From DATDOO01 sp035293245 (GTDB taxonomy: Bacteria; Pseudomonadota; Gammaproteobacteria; Methylococcales; Methylococcaceae): DNA of 6,863 nucleotides. Position 1 is the first letter of the stretch. Every line of letters begins with the position of its first letter. A program made the position numbers and the translations under genes. The DNA lies in assembly GCA_035293245.1 (NCBI GenBank), contig DATDOO010000268.1, positions 1-6,863 of the forward strand, in the 5' to 3' direction. Of this stretch, positions 1-4,505 are shown one piece after another. Below the pieces are notes generated by a model. That model worked only from the letters and a program-made list of their open reading frames with translations. It did no database searches and was not told the DNA's origin.

Positions 1-1280
1 TCGGCGGGGGCGGCGGCCTCGCGCCGGGGTTGCGTTCGGCCACACTGAGCGGCGGCGGTTTCGGCGAGGGCATGGACGGCGGATTCGGTAGTGGATTCGG
101 CAGCGGTGGAACCAGCGGCAGCAGCGGGACTTCCGGGAGGAGCGCCTCCCGGACGGGGTCGTCTTCCGGAACCTCGTCCGGCAGATCCACCGCGACGGGA
201 GGAGCATCGTCTTCATCCGCGTCCGGGACGGCGAGTGGATTCGGGAGCGGGCTGGGAAGCGGCGGCGGTCTGTCCCTGGGCGGCGGATCGGGTACTTCGC
301 GCAGCAGTTCAGGGTTGGGCGGCGGTTTTGGAACCGGAGGCGGGGGCGGCGGCCAGGGCGAAAACGCCATCCGCATCACCGCCGATACGGCCAACAACGC
401 GCTGGTTATCTATGCGCCGCCTTTCGAGTACGAATCCATCGAAAAGCTCATCAAGGAACTGGACGTCATGCCCTTGCAGGTGCTGGTGGACGCGATGATT
501 ATGGAAATCAGCCTGACGGATGAACTGAGGTATGGTGTGCAATGGGCGTTCCAGCACTCTGGTGGTCGTGGCGAGGGGGCCTTGGGTCCCCTCAATGGCG
601 TTGTTGCCGATGCGGCTTCAGCGGCTGGGGGATTCGGTTACCACTTTATCGCTAAAAACGTGCAGGCAAGCATGGAGGCATTGGCGGACAAGAGCAAAAT
701 TAATGTATTGTCGGCGCCTTCACTTATGGTGCTCAACAATCAGCAAGCCATCATCAAGGTGGGCGACCAAGTGCCTATCCTTACATCTGCATCCACCCCA
801 ACCACTGGCGGCGCTGACACTAATCCCATTGTCACCAACACTGTCCAGATGCGCGACACCGGGGTGCAATTACAGCTAAGACCCCGAGTCAACAAGGGCG
901 GACTGGTGACCATGGACATCCAGCAGATGGTGGACGATGTGAAGGAAACGGATTCTTCCAATATCGATTCCCCCACTATCGCCCAGCGCCAGATTCAAAG
1001 CTCCATCGCGGTCAAGGACGGCGACACCATCGTCCTTGGTGGATTGATCAAGGATACTCATACGTCCGCCAACACCGGCATTCCCGTCTTGAAGGATATT
1101 CCGATTCTTGGCGCGCTATTCAGCACAACTAGGCGCAGCGTTGATCGCACCGAATTGATTGTGCTCATCACTCCGCATGTGGCGGAAGACCGCAGCCAAG
1201 CGATTTCCGTGACCGAGGAATACAAGGCTCGGCTCAAGGGCTTGGCCGACGATGGGTCCACCGCCCCCTGGTATCGCTGA
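1..1280 (+). CDS. gspD: Type II secretion system secretin GspD, 5'-truncated by the window edge
   Basis: This is the C-terminal 425 residues of an outer-membrane secretin, the multimeric pore through which T2SS releases folded proteins from the periplasm. The reading frame is open to the left edge, so the TTG at 30 is not a real start. Visible residues 1-119 are almost only Gly, Ser, Thr and Ala. They are followed by the end of an N3-type domain (IRITADTANNALVIYAPP, then an IEKLIKELD helix), then PLQVLVDAMIMEIS, which opens the secretin core. The core shows SKINVLSAPSLMVLNNQ, the VGDQVPI segment, DTGVQLQLRPRV and the C-terminal signature with GDTIVLGGLI, GIPVLKDIPILGALF and RTELIVLITPHV. The C-terminus ends soon after the barrel, with no long pilotin-binding S-domain obvious. 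N0-N2 lie outside the window. The next gene is not a gsp gene, so gspD is probably last in its cluster, as in Xanthomonas xps. The family is certain; GspD rather than PilQ or a type III secretin is likely from the N3/core sequence. Confidence 0.95.
   Translation, partial: GGGGGLAPGLRSATLSGGGFGEGMDGGFGSGFGSGGTSGSSGTSGRSASRTGSSSGTSSGRSTATGGASSSSASGTASGFGSGLGSGGGLSLGGGSGTSRSSSGLGGGFGTGGGGGGQGENAIRITADTANNALVIYAPPFEYESIEKLIKELDVMPLQVLVDAMIMEISLTDELRYGVQWAFQHSGGRGEGALGPLNGVVADAASAAGGFGYHFIAKNVQASMEALADKSKINVLSAPSLMVLNNQQAIIKVGDQVPILTSASTPTTGGADTNPIVTNTVQMRDTGVQLQLRPRVNKGGLVTMDIQQMVDDVKETDSSNIDSPTIAQRQIQSSIAVKDGDTIVLGGLIKDTHTSANTGIPVLKDIPILGALFSTTRRSVDRTELIVLITPHVAEDRSQAISVTEEYKARLKGLADDGSTAPWYR
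3..359 (+). repeat. Low-complexity Gly/Ser-rich coding segment inside gspD
   Basis: About 119 codons encode mainly Gly and Ser, with some Thr, Ala, Arg and Phe. It includes a tandem 12-base unit at 81-92 and 93-104 (GGATTCGGTAGT, then GGATTCGGCAGC), encoding GFGS twice. A looser copy encoding GFGSGLGSGG lies at 237-266. GspD proteins are known to carry a flexible Gly/Ser-rich loop within N3, usually a few dozen residues at most; here it is much longer and may extend further left. It is probably a disordered loop in the periplasmic channel. The low-complexity nature is read directly; the N3 placement is inferred from the domain that follows. Confidence 0.85.
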
Positions 1281-1285
1281 TTCGT

Positions 1286-1297
1286 GCTCGGCCGAGC
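1286..1297. other. Perfect 12-bp palindrome just after the gspD stop
   Basis: GCTCGGCCGAGC is its own reverse complement and starts 6 bases after the TGA stop of gspD. As RNA it would form only a 4-bp stem with a GGCC loop, and no T-run follows, so it is a poor intrinsic terminator. It lies 8 bases upstream of the putative -35 box and could be a protein-binding site for the next gene. A 12-base palindrome in GC-rich DNA can also arise by chance. Confidence 0.3.
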
Positions 1298-1304
1298 GGG
1301 GAGC

Positions 1305-1335
1305 ATGACACCGCAGCGCCGATCGGCCCTATAAT
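1305..1335 (+). promoter_or_regulatory. Putative sigma70-type promoter for the membrane-protein gene
   Basis: A perfect -10 hexamer TATAAT lies at 1330-1335. ATGACA, one mismatch from TTGACA, lies at 1305-1310, giving a 19-bp spacer, which is 2 bp longer than ideal. The region is intergenic and only 35 bp upstream of a start codon with a strong Shine-Dalgarno. Transcription would begin near 1342 and give a leader of about 30 bases. A perfect TATAAT is uncommon in DNA this GC-rich, which supports the call. This promoter would separate the following two genes from the gspD transcript. Confidence 0.65.
1318..1327. promoter_or_regulatory. Palindrome in the promoter spacer, possible operator
   Basis: GCCGATCGGC is a perfect 10-bp palindrome lying between the putative -35 and -10 boxes, ending 2 bases before TATAAT. 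A dimeric regulator bound here would block RNA polymerase. Only position and symmetry support this; no regulator family is recognised and no second copy of the same sequence was seen nearby. Confidence 0.25.
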
Positions 1336-1357
1336 CCCGACGAAACCGGTTTACTTT

Positions 1358-1364
1358 GGAGGTG
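1358..1364 (+). promoter_or_regulatory. Shine-Dalgarno GGAGGTG fixing the start at 1371
   Basis: GGAGGTG is a near-ideal ribosome binding site with 6 bases between it and the ATG at 1371. It rules out the in-frame TTG at 1356, which overlaps the site itself and would add five residues. Confidence 0.85.
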
Positions 1365-1370
1365 GACGTC

Positions 1371-2312
1371 ATGTGGGATTTTCAACTGTTGGCGGCGATG
1401 CGGAGCATCGAATCCGCCATGCCGCTGGTGCTGCACCGGGTGCTGGCCTGTCTAGCCATCGCTTTCGGCTATTTGCTGGCCACGCTGGCCGGGGCCGGCA
1501 CCAGTTTCGCCGTCGGTGCGATGCTGGGCGATGCGCCCAACGCGTTCGGCAGCGTCGGGGCGGTGGGCGGCTTTGTCCTGTTCGCCTGGGTGTTGTACAA
1601 GGCCAGAGGTATCTTGCTGCACGGCGTCTGGGCGGGACATCTGGCGGTGCTGGCCGCGGTGCGGGCGGGAGAAAAGGCGCCCACGGGCTGGAAACTGGTG
1701 GACTACGCGCGGGGGCTGGTCAAGTCCCGCTTCCCGTCCGCCGGGGAGTTGGCCGACCTGGATAGCGGCATCCGCGGTGTCCTGCGCTGCTATCCGGCCC
1801 GCCTGCTCGATCTGCAAGCCAGACTGCCGTGGCGTCACCCCTGGTTGACGCGGGCGCTGGAGCGGATCGTCGGCGAGATGGCCGCCTTGGGCGGGCGCCT
1901 GGCGCTAACCGAAGCCCTGTCCCCGGCAGCGGGAAATCCTTGGCGCGTAGCGCGCGACACCCTGGGACGTTGCGCGGCCTCCTGGCCGATGCTGTTCAAG
2001 AATATCGCCTGGCTGCATTTGTTCACGAACCTCGGCTGGCTGCTGGCCTACCTGGTCATCCGTGCGCCTTTCGCCGACATCGCCGCCCTGCTGCCCGTCG
2101 ACGTCCCGGTCTGGACGGAAATTTTCGCCCTGGTATTCTCCTGGGCGCTGAAGGTGGCATTCTTCGAAATCATCGCCGCCGCCGCGCTTCTGCAACTGCA
2201 TTCCTCGCTCTCGCCCAGCCGTTCCGGCTGGCAGAGCCGGCTGGGAGATTGTCCGGCCCTCGCGGATTTGGAGCGCCGGGCGAAAGAAAAGCGGGCATCG
2301 GCTGACGGCTAA
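1371..2312 (+). CDS. Uncharacterised multi-pass membrane protein (313 aa)
   Basis: I do not recognise the family. The start is the ATG at 1371, chosen for its Shine-Dalgarno at 1358-1364; the stop is TAA at 2310-2312. Hydrophobic segments that look membrane-spanning are at about residues 24-45, 62-83, 213-231 and 250-275. Between the second and third lies a soluble-looking stretch of about 125 residues, rich in Arg, Leu and Ala and probably helical (for example LARLLDL-like and ALERIVGEMAALGGRLALTEAL regions). The C-terminal tail after about residue 280 is charged and ends in Arg/Lys-rich sequence. No obvious cleavable signal peptide, catalytic motif or metal-binding cluster is visible. Two membrane hairpins bracketing a helical domain suggest an inner-membrane protein; topology is not resolved. 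It has its own putative promoter at 1305-1335 and ends 16 bases before the DUF255 gene, so the two are probably co-transcribed. That the reading frame is a real gene is well supported by its length, start signals and membrane pattern; function is unknown. Confidence 0.85.
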   Translation: MWDFQLLAAMRSIESAMPLVLHRVLACLAIAFGYLLATLAGAGTSFAVGAMLGDAPNAFGSVGAVGGFVLFAWVLYKARGILLHGVWAGHLAVLAAVRAGEKAPTGWKLVDYARGLVKSRFPSAGELADLDSGIRGVLRCYPARLLDLQARLPWRHPWLTRALERIVGEMAALGGRLALTEALSPAAGNPWRVARDTLGRCAASWPMLFKNIAWLHLFTNLGWLLAYLVIRAPFADIAALLPVDVPVWTEIFALVFSWALKVAFFEIIAAAALLQLHSSLSPSRSGWQSRLGDCPALADLERRAKEKRASADG

Positions 2313-2328
2313 GCGACGCGGTCCGCCC

Positions 2329-4377
2329 GTGGCCCACACCAACCGCCTGGCCGGGGAAACCAGCCCCTATCTCTTGCAGCACGCCCACAACCCGGTGGAC
2401 TGGTTTCCCTGGGGCGAGGAGGCCTTTGAACGTGCCCGCCGGGAAAGCAAGCCGATCCTGCTTTCCATCGGCTATTCCGCTTGCCACTGGTGCCACGTGA
2501 TGGCGCACGAATCCTTCGAGGACGCGGAAACGGCGGAGTCGATGAACGCGCAGTTCGTCAGCGTCAAGGTGGACCGCGAGGAACGGCCCGACCTGGACAA
2601 GATTTACCAGCTCGCCCATCAAATTCTCAACCAGCGCGGCGGCGGTTGGCCGCTCACCGTGTTTCTAGACCCGCGGGACCGAACGCCTTTTTTCAGCGGT
2701 ACTTATTTTCCGCCCCAGCCTCGTCACGGACTGCCTTCGTTCCGGGAAGTCCTGCGGCAAGTGGGGCAGTATTATCACCAGCGCCCCGAGCACATCGCGG
2801 ACGACCGGCGCGCCCTGCAAAATGTCTTCCGCTCCTTGGAAGCCAAGGCTGCGGCCTCAACCCCGGATGATGCCGTGCTGAGCCGCGGGCGGGCGGCTCT
2901 GGCTGCGGATTACGATCCGGTCCACGGCGGTTTCGGCGCCGCACCCAAGTTTCCCCATCCGGGCAGCCTAGAGTTTCTTTTGCGCTGCTGGTTCGGCTCC
3001 GGACAACGGGACGCCGAAGCCCTGGCCATGGTTTTGCACACCCTGGAACGCATGGCCGCCGGAGGCATTTACGATCAACTGGGCGGCGGCTTTTGCCGCT
3101 ATGCGGTGGACGGGCGCTGGGAAATTCCCCACTTCGAGAAAATGCTTTATGACAACGGTCCGCTCCTGACCCTGTGCAGCCAGGCGTGGCGCATCGCGGG
3201 AGACGCCGATTTCCAGTCCGTAGCCTTGGCTACCGCGCGCTGGGCCACGGAGGAGATGCAGTCCGCGGAAGGGGGGTTTTACTCCGCCCTGGATGCGGAC
3301 TCGGAAGGCGAGGAGGGGCGCTTTTACGTCTGGGATGCGGACGAAGCGCGATGCGCCCTTACTCCGGAAGAGTGGGCGGTGGTGCAACGGCATTACGGCT
3401 TCGACCGGCCCGCCAATTTCGAAGACCACTGGCATTTGCGCGTCGTCCGCCCCATGAATGAGGTGGCGGTGGAACTGGGAGTGACCCGGGACGAGGCGCA
3501 AAACCGCCTGCAAACCGCGCGGGATAAGCTGCTGGTCCTCCGCAGCCACCGGGTTCGCCCCGGCCGCGACGAGAAAGTGCTGACTTCCTGGAACGCCCTG
3601 ATGATCCGGGGCATGGTCGTCGCTGGTCAGACCCTCGCGCGCGTCGATCTGACGGATTCCGCGGCCAGAGCCTTCGATTTTCTGCACCGCAACCTGTGGC
3701 GCGAGGGTCGCCTTTACGCCAGTTGGAAGGATGGGCGGGCGCGCTTCCCCGCCTATCTGGACGATTACGCCTTCCTTCTCGACGCCGGGCTGGAGCTCCT
3801 GCAGGCCAGATGGGACACGGCGCGGCTGCGCTGGCTGATCGAGTTGGCGGAGGTTCTCCTGGCGCACTTCGAGGATGCGGACCAGGGCGGCTTTTTTTTC
3901 ACCGCCGACGACCACGAAGCCCTCATCCACCGCCCCAAGCCGCTGATGGACGAATCCCTGCCCTCCGGCAACGGCGTGGCCGCCCTGGCGCTGGCCCGGC
4001 TCGGGCATGTGCTGGGGGAGACGCGCTACCTGCAAGCCGCCGAACGCACCCTGCGCGCCGCCGCCGACGCCTTACGCCGTTTGCCCCACGCCCATTGCGC
4101 TTTGCTCAACGCCTTGGACGAGTATCTGGAGCCGCCGCAAGTCATCGTCCTGCGCGGCGCGCCCGAAGCCATGGCCGGCTGGCGGAGCGAAATCCTGAAT
4201 TCCTGGCATCCGCGCCGTCTGTGTTTCGCAATTCCCGCCAGCGAAACCCTTTTGCCGGGCTTGCTGGCGGAGCGCCGTCCGCTCGACGAAGGGGTGGTGG
4301 CTTACCTGTGCAGCGGCACCGCGTGCCAGGCGCCGGTCGATTCCCTGGAAGAATTGAAAAACCGGATCGCCACTTAA
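2329..4377 (+). CDS. Thioredoxin / six-hairpin glycosidase-like protein, DUF255 (YyaL/SPATA20 family)
   Basis: This is a full-length 682-residue member of COG1331 (PF03190, Thioredox_DsbH), close in size to Bacillus subtilis YyaL. The start is GTG at 2329, because the family's N-terminal block begins at once: LAGETSPYLLQHAHNPVDW at residues 7-25. The thioredoxin-like domain has a redox CHWC motif at Cys52-Cys55, then VKVDREERPDLD near 79-90, GGWPLTVFLDP near 105-115 (WP resembles the cis-Pro loop) and GTYFPP near 124-129. The rest is an (alpha/alpha)6-barrel-like region with DPVHGGFGAAPKFPHP, IPHFEKMLYDN, GFYSALDADSEGEEGRFYVW, DEKVLTSWNALMI, YLDDYAFLLDAGLELL and DESLPSGNGVAALALARLG. The end shows the family-like YLCSGTACQAPVDSLEEL. 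No signal peptide is seen, so it is probably cytoplasmic. The family has no settled enzyme activity; thiol-disulphide or sugar-related roles are inferences from fold. No clear Shine-Dalgarno precedes the GTG, so coupling to the gene 16 bases upstream is likely. A run of eight T occurs at 3892-3899. Confidence 0.95.
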   Translation: MAHTNRLAGETSPYLLQHAHNPVDWFPWGEEAFERARRESKPILLSIGYSACHWCHVMAHESFEDAETAESMNAQFVSVKVDREERPDLDKIYQLAHQILNQRGGGWPLTVFLDPRDRTPFFSGTYFPPQPRHGLPSFREVLRQVGQYYHQRPEHIADDRRALQNVFRSLEAKAAASTPDDAVLSRGRAALAADYDPVHGGFGAAPKFPHPGSLEFLLRCWFGSGQRDAEALAMVLHTLERMAAGGIYDQLGGGFCRYAVDGRWEIPHFEKMLYDNGPLLTLCSQAWRIAGDADFQSVALATARWATEEMQSAEGGFYSALDADSEGEEGRFYVWDADEARCALTPEEWAVVQRHYGFDRPANFEDHWHLRVVRPMNEVAVELGVTRDEAQNRLQTARDKLLVLRSHRVRPGRDEKVLTSWNALMIRGMVVAGQTLARVDLTDSAARAFDFLHRNLWREGRLYASWKDGRARFPAYLDDYAFLLDAGLELLQARWDTARLRWLIELAEVLLAHFEDADQGGFFFTADDHEALIHRPKPLMDESLPSGNGVAALALARLGHVLGETRYLQAAERTLRAAADALRRLPHAHCALLNALDEYLEPPQVIVLRGAPEAMAGWRSEILNSWHPRRLCFAIPASETLLPGLLAERRPLDEGVVAYLCSGTACQAPVDSLEELKNRIAT

Positions 4378-4401
4378 CGTGAAAGTCGCAGCAGCCTTGC
4401 T

Positions 4402-4484
4402 CACCCTCTCCCGCCGGGACAAATCCGCCGGGAGCGGACTTGCGCGCCTCGCGCCCGGAGGGTGCCGGGCAGGGAAGCCCGGCA
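4402..4484. repeat. Hairpin-rich convergent intergenic region, possible REP/MITE-like element
   Basis: The 128-bp gap between two convergent genes holds several inverted repeats. CTCCCG at 4408-4413 pairs with CGGGAG at 4429-4434. GCGCG at 4442-4446 pairs with CGCGC at 4450-4454. CACCCTC at 4402-4408 pairs with GAGGGTG at 4458-4464 and would enclose the first two hairpins. The 9-mer CCGCCGGGA is also directly repeated at 4411-4419 and 4425-4433. Such nested structure in a convergent gap resembles repetitive extragenic palindromes or a degraded small non-coding element, but copy number cannot be seen from one window. GC-rich DNA makes short stems common, so this is tentative. Confidence 0.4.
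4463..4484. terminator. Strong 8-bp hairpin, possible bidirectional terminator
   Basis: TGCCGGGC at 4463-4470 pairs perfectly with GCCCGGCA at 4477-4484 across a 6-base loop, AGGGAA. It lies about 85 bases past the stop of the plus-strand DUF255 gene and 21 bases past the stop of the minus-strand gene, where a shared terminator would be expected. Neither side has the T-run of a canonical intrinsic terminator, so it may instead act as an RNA-end stabiliser or be part of a repeat element. Confidence 0.4.
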
Positions 4485-4505
4485 TGATTGGGCCGGGGAA
4501 AATGG

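Noticed and set aside
30..32. TTG at 30 as the start of the secretin gene
   Set aside because: The frame is open to the left edge, and the protein would begin in the middle of a Gly/Ser loop without signal peptide or N0-N2 domains.
81..266. CRISPR-like or mobile repeat in the repeated GGATTCGG units
   Set aside because: The units are in frame, encode GFGS-type low-complexity protein and lack regular spacers.
1286..1297. Intrinsic terminator for gspD at the GCTCGGCCGAGC palindrome
   Set aside because: Only a 4-bp stem with a tight loop is possible and there is no T-run, so it is listed as a palindrome of unknown role.
1356..1370. TTG at 1356 as the start of the membrane-protein gene
   Set aside because: The TTG overlaps the Shine-Dalgarno that serves the ATG at 1371, so the ATG is the better start.
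2968..4035. A 355-codon open frame on the minus strand inside the DUF255 gene
   Set aside because: It is a shadow of the plus-strand gene in GC-rich DNA; its translation shows no family motifs, while the plus frame matches DUF255 throughout.
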